Source of the DNA: Kwoniella bestiolae CBS 10118
Lineage: Eukaryota > Basidiomycota > Tremellomycetes > Tremellales > Cryptococcaceae
Assembly (NCBI RefSeq): GCF_000512585.2
Contig: NC_089241.1
Coordinates: forward strand, 5,288,001-5,352,000
DNA length: 64,000 bases
Direction: 5' to 3'
Each line of letters opens with the position of its first letter. The first letter of the stretch is position 1. A model generated the notes under the pieces. The model did no database searches. It saw only the letters and a program-made list of their open reading frames with translations, and was not told the DNA's origin. The position numbers were made by a program, and so were the translations under genes. Positions 21,822-33,265 of this stretch are shown here, piece after piece.

Positions 21822-24800
21822 CTACAAATCATCAGGGATGTCCAACCTCGCCAACTCATCATCATCCATCTCTCCCTCATAATCATCCATCACATAATCC
21901 ACATCCACATCTCCCTCTCCCTCTCCATTCCCATTGATCGTACCATTCCTATAATTTTTCCCCGTGGAAGCTTTCAGCTCCTCCTCAGCCTTCTCAGCAT
22001 CCTCTTTATCCTGCAGTTGTCTTCTCTCAATATCTTCCAATGTCCAAAGACTGATTCCAGTCTGAGTGTGATCGAACGGCTGTGAAATCTGCCTTATGAA
22101 TTTCTTAGCTAGGGATATAGCCACGTCGGTGGAAAGGTTCGAATGTGCTTCGGTGATGTAGGCGTTTATCCATTTGGGCAATTTCGCGCGTTTGTCTGTT
22201 CTTGCGAATCGCTATGCAGTATTAGGTATTGAAAGTCAGCACCTACCAATATATACAGTTGACCATTTGTCTCAGACGGTGTAAATGATGGGGGAAAAAG
22301 GGTGGATCATTTGAAAGAAGAGATCAACCTACCTTATCCGCAAACACCATCAAACCCCAATCGGTCTTACCTCTCAAGACTCTCCCCACACACTGAGCAG
22401 CATGCCTCATAGCGTCGAAAGTGAGATAATCATTCTCTCTAATCCTGTGATTATCTCTCAAGAACTCTAATCGAGCTTTGAGTATACGAGACTCGGTATA
22501 CTGGTATGGTATACTATACCATCCATGAATGGAAGCCAATCAACTTCAGCCTATCAGGAGGACGATTGGAACGAAGCTGACTCACCCAAACATGATCACC
22601 GCCCTTCCGTAATTGTGATCAAAATCGATCCCTTCCGATACTTTTCCTCGAGCTACCGAAAGCATGACAGCACCTCTACCATTATTACACGCTTCTCTGT
22701 AATTCCTCAATGCGATGGACGTCTCCATTGCGTCGGGAGTTTCGACGAAAAGTAATTTATGTTTCCATACTTCGCTCAAGATACCCTATGAGTAGCATTG
22801 ACGATATAAGTATACAGCCGTTTCTTATCTTCGCAAGTGACAATGCCGTGAACTTCTGCTAAACCTGGAGATGTGACCATACCAACTCACCATATCATAC
22901 CAAGCCGAGACTATACTCTCCATATACAGATAACTCGGGAAGAACGCCACCACCCCATCCGGAACAGTCTTAGCCATATCAATGAGGATACTACCGAAAT
23001 TCCTGACCACAGCAGGATCGTTACGAACTTCGAATCTTGATGATATAGGCACCTGGTCCGATCCTCGAGTTATAACCATAGGCAAGAATGCATTCCTTGT
23101 CAATGTCATAGGATAAGACTGTTCAGTAACCGGTCGGAACTGAAGGATTTTGGGGTACATGTCGAGAGGTGAGATGGTTCCTGAGGTGATTACTACGGAA
23201 GAGAATCGTTCGAACACTGGTGCGATTGCCAAAGAGGGATCGAGACATCTGAGGACACATGTATCAGTTGAGGATCTTTGAACGAAGCTCTCTCGCCAAC
23301 TCACGTGAAGTGGAATATCGGATTCGGCACCGTAGCATGTTCCGTCTCATATGGTTCCAGGATGAGTAAGAAACCCTTCTCATACGTTGCCACCAATGTA
23401 CCAAACGATGCTACCTTCTGTAACGAATAATGTTCGTCGATATTCGTAAGCTCCAGCGTCCGCACCAAAGATGTTAGACGTTCTGCAGCAAATCTGTGCA
23501 GAAATGTCAGCTTTACTGCGCGATCAGGGCAAGAAATATAGCTCACTTCAATGGCCTTTTCTCTATATAAGTAATCTCCTTCAGATGCGCCAGGAAACTC
23601 TGCGGTGTCTCAGCAACGACGTGTAGCACTCTCATTCTCGTCTACATTCCATTATCACAGTCAGCTACGGCGTTCAAACCAAACCAAGGTATCGAACAGC
23701 TCACCTTCAAATACTCTATGAACCTCTTCAAGAACGCAATGAAATGTTCCGCCTTCCTTATATTCCCAGGAACAGCTTCGTCCAGCATATCCTTCGAGAG
23801 TACCGGACTGACCATCATATCTTCATCTTCACGCGCTTCGTTGGCTTCTTGCAATCCCTCTACTAATTTCTTGTATTCATCTTCCAGCTTCTGAGAGTCA
23901 GTTTCTTTGATCCTGTAATGACCGGTAACACCTCAGCTAAAATCCTCTATAGGAAGAATCACAAGTGTGAAGCTGATATTCACTCGGCAATCTTATCACT
24001 TATCTTGTTCACACTCCTAGCTGCAGAATCTAACATCGGTCTAGTCAAGTCAATCGATAACGATTCGATACAGACGTTATCTATTCCAGTAAAATGATCA
24101 GCTGGCTACACTCAGACTATTGAAGGAGCATGTGGTAGCTGCTAACCTATATTGTGCGCCTCATCAAATACCACTATACTTTCTTTACTCATTTCCGCTG
24201 ATACCTGTTCCGCGACCTTTGGATCTAATAGATAATGGAACGAGTAAATCACCACATCGAGGAAGGGTAACTACACCGCTGAGTCAGTAATCTAGGTCGG
24301 GGTCATCTGGGAACGAGGGGAGTTTTGAGACTTACCATTCGACGTATAGTGAAATAAGGACAGACTCCCTTCTCTTTCCCATATTTCTTGACGTCGTCGA
24401 TGGTATAGATACCGGGTGGAATAAGGTTACCAGCTTCGTAATTGTTCAATTCCTACATCCGCATCGGACCAATCAGCTGAGTTACTGGCTCCCATGGCAG
24501 CTAATAAGAAGAGGACTAAACTCACCTCGTGATAGCTGCACAACGGCACACTACCAGGATTGGCCCTACCCTTCTCACACGCAAACGCAGATGTCAAATC
24601 ACGACATCGCGAATCGACAATCTTCCCCTTCTTCTCTTTGCTTACCTAGCCATGTATCAAGGTCAATATAGAACTCATAGGTAAACTTGTTCAACAGGAC
24701 GAGCGATGGAGCGACACCGCAATAGGGATACGGCATAGGATGAAGTGAAACTCACTTCAGGATGCAAACACAGATTCCTCCTACTAGTCAACCCCAATCC

Positions 24801-25377
24801 CCTAAATTCACCATCATTCGCACCCATCTCCGCACGATACTCCATCAACCTCTTCAATTCCGCCAGGGCTTTTTCAATCTCCGGCACAGTACGCGAACAA
24901 TATATCAACTTTCTTTTTGTAGGGTAAAACTATGTTCACCAGCGTGTTGCGTGTCAGAATAAACTTGGTATGGGAAGTAGGAGGTGGAGCTCACCTGCAT
25001 ATATGATACGATCAACGATAAGAGGGAGACGGTCTTTCCTGTACCTGAAGGCATTTCCAGAACACAGTGGCCCTATCCACCATAACAGAGGATCAGCTTA
25101 TCTCACTTTCGAAGGAGATTGGTAGCTGACTTACACCAGCGTCGAGGGTAGTTTTCAGATCAGCCATATAAGAGTATTGTTCTGCGAGTCGGAAGCGGTG
25201 GATCAGCTATCCATGTCACAAGAGATTGATGCGAACACAGCAGCATGATATCGTACCTGGATACAGCCTGCACAGTAACAGCTCCATTAGTTCATCCAGC
25301 TATTTCAGTACTGGGGAGAGGCCCACTCACCGATCATAAGGGAACAAGACGGGCAAATCGCCCAACATAAATTTCAT
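21822..25377 (-). CDS. RAD3: TFIIH DNA helicase Rad3/XPD
   Basis: Sixteen minus-strand exons (25331-25377, 25257-25267, 25135-25181, 24995-25072, 24756-24929, 24526-24645, 24336-24452, 24147-24270, 23984-24080, 23705-23912, 23547-23641, 23305-23493, 22891-23248, 22586-22785, 22333-22513, 21822-22211) join in phase to 811 residues. The protein is the 5'-3' helicase of TFIIH needed for nucleotide excision repair and transcription initiation. Walker A is MPSGTGKT with Lys48, the same number as in yeast and human. The Fe-S cluster cysteines are at 115, 133, 155 and 190, and the DEAH box starts at Asp234. Later motifs VITSGTISPLDMYP, SVARGKVSEGIDF and QCVGRVLRGKTDWG are intact. The C-terminus has an acidic extension. 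It shares a divergent promoter with the orphan gene to the right. Confidence 0.96.
25257..25267 (-). other. 11-nt microexon in RAD3
   Basis: The second coding exon is eleven bases between a GCAG acceptor and a GTAC donor on the minus strand. It supplies most of the RLYPE segment. With it the frame is kept and the Walker A lysine falls at residue 48, as in known Rad3/XPD proteins; without it the frame is lost. Confidence 0.85.
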
Positions 25378-25799
25378 CTTGTGTGGACTGTTCCTGCTCG
25401 ATCGTGTATGTCCCGCTAGGAAGTGAGTGGGTGATACCGCCCTAAAGGTCGATACGTCTAGATATTCTCACTGGGTCTAGCCCCACTGAGCTACGCTTTG
25501 GTATGACAGATGAGTAAGTGCAGATCAAGCAAAATTGAACAGTAAGAAGAAACAGCCAAATAGTAATAATGGTCACAATGTCGTTGGTTTCGTCATCTAA
25601 TTCTACCTCGATCGGAAAAAGTCAACATCAGTCCAGTCAACCGGGTCACTCTTTCGGCGATCGCCGTCGCCCGCATATACACAGTAACCTCCACCGAGAA
25701 CGTCCAAGGAGGATGAGACAGCAATCCCACCTTGCTCGTCTCTTCTCATCACAATGAGACTCGCGACATCACATCAGGTCAGTTCAGTGCAGCTCGAGG
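25378..25799. other. Divergent promoter of RAD3 and the neighbouring orphan
   Basis: A short open frame (25569-25757) lies here on the plus strand but ends in a stop and shows no conserved pattern. I see no TATA box. An upstream exon of the orphan gene cannot be excluded. Confidence 0.45.
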
Positions 25800-26796
25800 A
25801 TGACTGACAATCAAATGGCTGGAGAATCTCTCAGTCGAACTCAGAGGAACAACAGTGAGGATCGACCTCTTCTGATAAAGCATCTGACACCAAGACAAGA
25901 AGAGAGACTACGTACCTTCCTTGATGAGCGATTGAGCGGGTTGGAAAGGGACGAGAGGACACAGTGAGCTGCAAGCACAGCAGGGTGATGGTCATTTGTC
26001 TAGCTGACACTCTCCATAGTAAATTGGGTCCTGTCCCTCAACTATCATCTCGGCTCTCAACCCTACTGCAAATTATCCTTCAGATACCTCCCTCCCCTCC
26101 CTTCGCTTCTCTGAGGGTATCATACCTCCTAACTCTCACATCAGTTATACCTCTCTACATCACCGCTCTACCCCTCCTCTCAACTGGACATAGGACGCAG
26201 CAAGAAGCTCAGGAGGAAGCTGCGAGCGTTATTGAAGGTGTCTTAGGCTTGTTGAAGGAGGTAGAGAATGGCTGGTTAGCTGTATTGAGAAGCGATGGAT
26301 GGATACCGCCTAGAACGCAATTGGATGAGAAAGGGGACTCTGAAGGTGCCAGATCACATTTGATATTTGGCGGGAAGAGCGTGGAAGTCGAGTTTGGCGG
26401 TCAAGTGGATATAACGGAGAAGTAAGTCGGACGACATGATACCTCTTCTCCCTTCATTCGATGATACATCTACACATGATAGACTATCTCATCTTACCCA
26501 AGAGTCGAGTGAACAGCACACAGCAAGAGATTGATGCATGAATAGCGAATAGCTGACACTTGCCGACGGACAGGATCCGTTTGAAATCAATCGTCATGTC
26601 TTCCCGCTCTCGGCTCCTTGCCTGGTCAAGACCTTATGGCAATTTTGACTGTCCCGGATCGTCTCTACCTGACGAAGAGACCGAGCCGCAGTCTGATACT
26701 AATACTGTCGTAGCTACACATTCGGGTGGATGGGAAGAAGAAGTATTGTTAATGTGGAATAACCTATTAGAGGTCTTGTCAAACGACTTAGCTTGA
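25800..26796 (+). CDS. Protein of unknown function
   Basis: Three exons (25800-25963, 26020-26421, 26574-26796) join in phase to 262 residues. The first exon codes for a polar, charged helix (LTPRQEERLRTFLDERLSG). The second holds hydrophobic helices (QLSSRLSTLLQIILQIPP and SYLLTLTSVIPLYITALPLL) that could be one or two membrane segments or buried helices, followed by an amphipathic stretch. The third is short and polar and ends WNNLLEVLSNDLA. I do not recognise a family. The start is set by the first ATG after an in-frame stop at 25755, though a further upstream exon is possible. It is head-to-head with RAD3, so the two may be co-expressed. Confidence 0.65.
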
Positions 26797-27143
26797 CATG
26801 TATAGGAAATGGTACTTATCTCATATCATTGAACGTGTTTACAACGAATCTCGAAGAGGCACCAAGAACGGACCAACTGCACATATAGTAACGTCGAGTT
26901 CACGGGTTAATATGATCATCATACTTGTATTTTCATAAAGATACGTTATCATGGGTATATATACAATACTCATACTTTATTCTAGTATATTTTACAACTC
27001 CGCCCATATCCTGTTATGCTGTGCTATGCGAATCCCCACTCCCACTCCATGATCTTCCTCCCAATCGTTCTCCAAGACACATCATCCTATACACGCCACA
27101 TGATCTGACCCAATCCCCATATCATCGATGATCGATCACTGAT
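26797..27143. other. Convergent 3' region between orphan and Kar9-like gene
   Basis: Both neighbours end toward this AT-rich gap. No coding signal is visible. Confidence 0.5.
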
Positions 27144-29865
27144 CTAAAACGTCTCATCATCATCCTCCCCACCCTCAGCTTGTAACACCCTCATCCTCCT
27201 CTCCAACTCCCCTTTCAAATCCACCCACTGCCCCCCAACCCTAATCATACACTTCACCCTCCTCTCTGGTGCATTCCCCCCACTTCCAGTTCCCGCGGTG
27301 GGTTTCCTAAGCCCCGCAATACTAATCAATTTCACACTAGACGGTCTCTCGCTCCTCCCAAATAGATATTCACCCTTCCACTCCTCATTCTCATTCCGCC
27401 TTTGACCCCTTTTCATCGCAGCATCCAACCGACTCACAAAGAGGTTGAACTGTACCTCTCTCATTATCTTGCTGATCTCCATATCTAACAGATCGTAGCG
27501 GGACGGAACGAATGGTACCAAGTCCTGCGAGGCCGTATTGAAATTACTATATGATAATACGCTCAATCTCGAGGATGGTCGAGTCGATCCACTGGGTGTA
27601 GGCGAAGTAATTCGGAATGAGGATGGTGGGGCTTTACCCCTTGTAGGGAGTGTACGCGGAGTAGTCCCACTTATACTTCCGAATGAGGAGTTCCGGGACA
27701 TTCCAGGTGGTGTGGCACTCTGACCGAATGGTCTAGAGAAGGACGAGAACGTCGAGCTTAGTCGAGGTCGGGGTGGCTCAGGAGTTTTTAATCCCATTCG
27801 AGCTCTTTCTAGATGACTCTGATTGGGATTCCGATTGATAGAGGATGGTTCGGCGATAAGCGTTCGGGAATGGGAGTTGGAGACTGTTAATCCAGGTACG
27901 GATACTTCACTTGCTGTGGGTGAAGAATACCCCGCACCGGATTTTGAGGTTGGGCTGGCCACGGGTATTCTGCTCAATCTACGATTCGACATGGTAGTCG
28001 AAGCTATCGAGGCGTTACTTGGCGTTGGGCTGACTGATCGAGGTAGCCCGACTGATCGTCGAGGCATTGTAGGTGTTTGGACAGGGACCTTAGGTGACGA
28101 GTTCCATCGAGGTTTCTCGGCTGGGGTGTTCCGGGCAGTAGAGGAGGATGTGCTGGACATCATTGATGTTCTTCGGCGTAGCGGTAAGGGTCGCATGGCA
28201 GTATCAGGCGAAAGAGTGGAAGACGAAGGCGGTTTGACGGAAGGTGAAGTGTGAGTATGAGCTAGAGGCTGTCGAATGGACGATCGCGTCGAGCTAGTTG
28301 ATACACCCGAAGATAACGAGGAACGATGGTTTGGAGAAGGTCTTGAGGTAGAATTATGAGTTGACTCTCTCGTACGAGTGGTGCCGTAGCTTGATGAAGT
28401 GGATTCTCTTGATTTGACCGAACTGCCATATCCAAAGTAGTCACTTCTCGAATCTCCCGCAGAGCTGTACGGCGACGTGACATCCGCTAAAAGTTCTACG
28501 TCATCTCCACCGTCCAGATACTCCATCTCGTTTTCATGTTGGGAGATGATCAAGCGTATCTTGGCGTTGAGCTGCTGAAGCTGTTTCTGCAGAGTTGTCC
28601 ATCGATGGTTCATCTCGCCGAACCTGCAAAAGCGGTCAGCTTCGTGCCATGTTAGACAATCTTTGCACAGCTGAATGTCTCCACGTACCTTCTTAGCGAT
28701 TCTCCGTTTTTGATGGGTCGATCGGATATGCTTTTGTCCATCATTTTCAGTATTTTGTTGATGCTCGGCACGTATGTTCTGTTACATATGCCCCAATCAG
28801 CTATCCGTCACATGAAGTATAGAGGCAATATACTAACCTTGTCATCGACTCGTGACCCTTTGACAGCTTCTGCAATCTCTCTATACTGAGCTGGTCATCA
28901 AAGTCCGCTTGAAGGGGTACATGAGCAGAAGAATTGCTTATTCGTTCAACATAGGCCTGTATGTTTGAGCGTCAGCTAAGACACTGCTTCATATCGTTGT
29001 CAGCTCACCTGACATTCCGTCAGACTCTTCTGCAACGGGTCCATCATAGCTTCAGCTTGATCTGCAGTGCTATCTCAAGTAATCAGCTTCAATAAGTTAT
29101 TCTGTTTGAAGTAACAGTCGTAGCTCACGTTCTGAACCGTATCAACCAACCATCCTCTTTCATCTCCTCCAATAACCACTTCTGCTGATCTTCGACCCGC
29201 TTCCAATCTTCCATAATCTCCTCTATACCATCCTTCAGCGTTTCCCTACGAGATCCAGTATACGAGGATATAGCAGAAGAAAGGGATGTGATCTGGGGTC
29301 TGAGGAGGAGGGTCGAGTCGGATAAGGAGGAGAGGAGGGTGTCTATACGCGATGGTGCGGAGGGGGTAGATAATGTAGAAGGTATGGATGAATGTCGAAG
29401 TTCTTGTATTTCTGAAATTGACATCCGAGGTCCACTGGAGTCAGTGATGGTATATAAAGGGGTAATGGTTGACATACCGTATATACGATCAAGGAGTAAA
29501 GCCACTTCATGGAATAACGAGTGTATCCTCTTTTCCAGTTCCCTAGATGCGAAGGTCTATCAGCTATCGTACCAACACGGTCGAAGTGGTTAGCTGATAG
29601 CTCACTTGTACTCATTGCTATCATGGCTTTCCCCATTCTCCCCGCTCGAAGTGGATGAAGGTGTATCATCTTTACCATTCCTTTCATCTGCTTCGCACTC
29701 TACCTGAATGTCCTTCTGCGTGCTTTCCAATAAGTCTTCGGTACCATTCGTCAAAACGTCCAGATCATTCGCTGGCATAGAGGATGAAGTTATCTGATCA
29801 TCATCGTCGCGTATCGTTATGTGTTGGGCTATCGAAGCTAGTTCTTCGTCTGATGCTGTCGACAT
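27144..29865 (-). CDS. Kar9-like microtubule/EB1-binding protein
   Basis: Seven minus-strand exons (29606-29865, 29478-29542, 29129-29411, 29009-29069, 28838-28956, 28689-28778, 27144-28623) join in phase to 785 residues. The N-terminal 85 residues are acidic and disordered. Residues of about 86-340 are helical and contain the segment LLEEMKEDGWLIRFRT followed by DQAEAMMDPLQKSL, a pattern I associate with the Kar9 family. The next 250 residues are Ser/Thr/Arg/Pro-rich and include an SRIP motif at about residue 510, a typical SxIP end-binding-protein site. The C-terminus has a compact VKCMIRVGGQWVDLKGEL segment that resembles a Gas2-type microtubule-binding patch. The likely role is spindle positioning and nuclear migration through EB1/Bim1. 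Family assignment is by pattern only. Confidence 0.72.
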
Positions 29866-30697
29866 GTTGAGTGTAGTCCCTTTGGTAGTTGAGTAATCTG
29901 AATTTGAGAATGGGACTATATGGTTAACCTCCAGGCTATATCCAAGTCATCGCAGCTGTTATAGGAGAGATTGATCAGTCATTCTATCCTCTGCACCAGA
30001 TACGTTGATGATGGATGTGTACTGACGTTGAAAAGCAAAAGATGAATAAATGACACATGAAACATGAGTCATGTATCAACACGTCTCCTGGTTATTGGTT
30101 CACCTCCACTCGTCTTCAGTCGATCACTCTGTTTCGTAATCAATCCTAATAGTCATTACGAATCCATACCACCACGATACAGTTTGTAATGCCATGCTAA
30201 TGAGCAGATCAATCCACGCTAATGCCTGAATTTAGACTTGTTCCTGATTCTTGATTCAGGGGTCCGTATGATGGCATGATGCTGTCGTATGGTGGAAAGT
30301 GGGAACGCGCCATCCATCCACAAATGAGAGTGAGTGACCAACCTTACTAGTAGTCTACTACCACTTGCGGATATATACTGTACTATACTATACTATACTA
30401 TACCATCCAGCTCATCATCATCTATACATCCATACATCTCATCCTTCTTCATCACTTCATATACATCACTGTCATAGTATATAGAAGGATAGTAGGTTGA
30501 CATACCATCCAGATAACCCTCTTATCCCATTAATATCCCAATCCGGATATAAGACACAAAGGAGATTTACGTGTTATCAGACTGGCGTCACACATCTCCA
30601 CACTCACACACGTCGATCTTTTCATTTCTCACTTCTCATCATTTTGTAACCAAATCAACCTCCTTCTCCTCTCCTTTTCCACCTCAAGCATAGCATC
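29866..30697. other. Divergent promoter region of the Kar9-like gene and PKA regulatory subunit
   Basis: This 832-base gap between two outward-reading genes holds a short TACTA repeat at about 30380-30402 and pyrimidine-rich sequence just before the PKA regulatory gene. No coding signal is visible. Confidence 0.5.
30380..30402. repeat. Short tandem repeat of TACTA
   Basis: Four to five copies of a 5-bp unit lie about 300 bases upstream of the PKA regulatory subunit start. It is short and may have no function. Confidence 0.6.
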
Positions 30698-32638
30698 ATG
30701 TCGACATCCTGGAGTTCCATCCTCAACGATCTCAACAGGGACGTAGCGAGAGACCAACCCAAAGATGTCATCCAATGGGGTGCAGATTGGTTCCAAACCA
30801 AACTTCGTCAAGAGGTGAGTGGACCGTCAACGCACTACACCTTGCTCCCCTTACTCTGACTAACTCAAGTACACCCGCTGATACTTGTCACTGCCAGAGA
30901 CAAGGCAAACAAGCTCCCCTATCCGCTCCACCAGGCGGTCGAAAGGGCGCACCCGGTACCCTAGGCTTCAATGCCCCGGGAGTAGGCGACTCTCAACCTC
31001 ACGCTCTCTCCCCATTCTCTGAACAGGCTCCCGCCGACTCTCCCTTCGGACCAGGCGGACCCAGACGAGCGACCGTACCTACCGGTTCTAACCCCAACCA
31101 ACTGCACCAACACATCTTCAACCCCTCATTTGGATCTCCCGGAGCAGGTGCAGGCCCTGGAGGCGATTCCAGCCCATTCAGCGAGAACGTTACTTCCTTC
31201 CCTCCCACCAGCGGCGCACCCACATTCAACCAATCTCCATTCGGTTCGGTGGGTAACACCACCATCGCGGAGGAGAACGACGAGCCTCCCATCCCCTCCT
31301 ACGCCCTGGGTAGACGAACTTCCGTTTCTGCTGAATCGCTCAAACCCACCAACCAACGAACGTTCGGTGCATCTGGAGGTCTATTGGAATCTACCATGGA
31401 AGAGGAGGATGAGGCTACACCAAACCCCAACTCGGGCAATGGTAATGCTATCCCCTCGTTCCCAAAGACGGAAGAGCAATTGCAAAGGATTAAACAGGCT
31501 ATCAAACCCAACTTCCTGTTTAGGAACCTTGACGAAGAGCAAGAAGCCGATGTCCTCGCTGCGATGAAGGAGGTGAACATCCCTTCAGGTGAGATGATCA
31601 TTGAACAGGGTGCTGCGGGAGATTACTTCTATGTAGTCGAGAGTGGTACACTCGATATTTTCGTTAAGAAGGACGGTCAGGTTATAGATCCCGAGAAAGG
31701 GGATAGACCGTTGTTGGGTAAAAAGGTCGCTACGTGCAAGGAGGGTAGCTCGTTCGGTGAACTTGCTTTGATGCATAAGTGGGTGACAGTGTCTTTTATC
31801 TTACTCTGTTGATGCAGTGTTGAGGGATGTTTGGTGCTGATGGATGTTATTCTACAGTGCCCCTCGAGCTGCTTCGATCCTGTCCATCACACCTTGTACC
31901 CTCTGGGCCCTTGATCGAGTCTCCTTCAGAACCATCCTCCTTGATGTGAGTGTTTCCCTCCATCTTACTACCCATTCCAGAGACTCTGCCTTTAACCCAC
32001 AGATCCGCATGAGATCACTTTCACCTCCCAACATGTTTTACGAGCTCCATTGGGATACATGCTAATCCCTAAACCGCCACAGCACACCTCAAGAAAGAGA
32101 AGACTCTATGAATCCTTCCTCTCTGAAGTCCAGATCCTCCAGTCACTCCAACCGCACGAACGAGCCAAGATCGCCGATGTCCTCGAATCGCGAACCTTCA
32201 ACCAAGGCGAAGATGTTATTAAGCAGGGCGAAGCGGGAGACGAGTTCTTCCTTATCGAGAGTGGTAATGCCATCGCTATTAAGAGAGGGGACGATGGAAG
32301 GGAGAGCGTGGTTAAGAGGTATGCCAAGGGAGATTACTTTGGAGGTGGGTTGCGATTCCTCATCCAATGCCAATCAATCCTGTTGTCGATTCCAGGTGTT
32401 CTTTTCCTATCTGGTCCAATCTACCAATACATGACCGGACTTGTGCTGATATTTGAAATGTGATGTAGAACTCGCCCTCCTCAACAAACAAACCCGAGCA
32501 GCCACCGTCCGAGCCGAAGGCACCGAACCTCTCCGAGTGGCTTTCCTAGGCGAACAAGCGTTCACCCGTCTCCTCGGTCCAGTCAAGGATATCATGGCCA
32601 GATCGGCCAACGAGTCTTATGGGTTCTCTACTCGATAA
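30698..32638 (+). CDS. PKR1: cAMP-dependent protein kinase regulatory subunit
   Basis: Five exons (30698-30814, 30898-31778, 31858-31945, 32083-32344, 32469-32638) join in phase to 505 residues. The protein inhibits the PKA catalytic subunit until cAMP binds. The N-terminal docking/dimerisation helix is DVIQWGADWFQTKL. A long Gly/Pro/Ser/Asn linker follows. The inhibitor site is LGRRTSVSAE, with Arg178-Arg179-Thr-Ser181, an autophosphorylatable type-II form. Two cyclic-nucleotide-binding domains come next. Their phosphate-binding cassettes are FGELALMHNAPRAA (split across an intron) and FGGELALLNKQTRAA, each with the Glu and Arg that hold cAMP, so both should be functional. In Cryptococcus the homologue (Pkr1) restrains capsule and melanin signalling; that role here is inferred. 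Confidence 0.95.
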
Positions 32639-33265
32639 TTTCTCTGGTCTAGCAGAAAACTGTTGATAGAAAAGACTTTGATACATTTTCATTCACATAT
32701 CTCTCTCATTTGCTCTCATCATTGACATGTATTGGATACGAAATATGAAATACGAAATAAACATAAGGTATAAAGCAGAGATTGAAAGTACTAAAAACAC
32801 AGATGGGTTGAATTATCTATGCATTGCACTTTTTGATGACTTAACGATCAGCATATCTCCCTCAATGAGTATTCTAGTTGATCTGCAACCTCAATCCACC
32901 TGCGTCAGGCTCGTCAGGATGTCCCTGTTTTCAGAAAAGCGCTGGCAGGCCGCCAATCTGACACAACATTGACATTGAGAGTGAAATTGCTAATGCATTG
33001 GATAAAATTGAGAGATGGTATAGTACAACGGAATGGAAACACCTTGTATGCTCGCAAAAAGAGGGGAAACCCCCTAATGAGTACTGGTTATGGTTGTATA
33101 TCGCTTCTACTCCACTACCACAGAAGTATCGAGGTATGATCAACCTGACTGGGTCGATATGACCCAATTTTGATCGCACCAGATCGTTCTCTAACACATA
33201 TTATTCTCTAGAGGCTTCATTTCGTCCTGATCCGACAAGGACGATGCGTTTCGAGTATACGATCA
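32639..33265. other. Convergent 3' region between PKA regulatory subunit and RIB1
   Basis: Both genes end here. I see no coding pattern on either strand and no repeat. Confidence 0.5.

Noticed and set aside
27823..28254. 143-codon plus-strand frame opposite the Kar9-like gene
   Set aside because: It mirrors the Ser/Pro-rich minus-strand exon and has no start context or neighbours.
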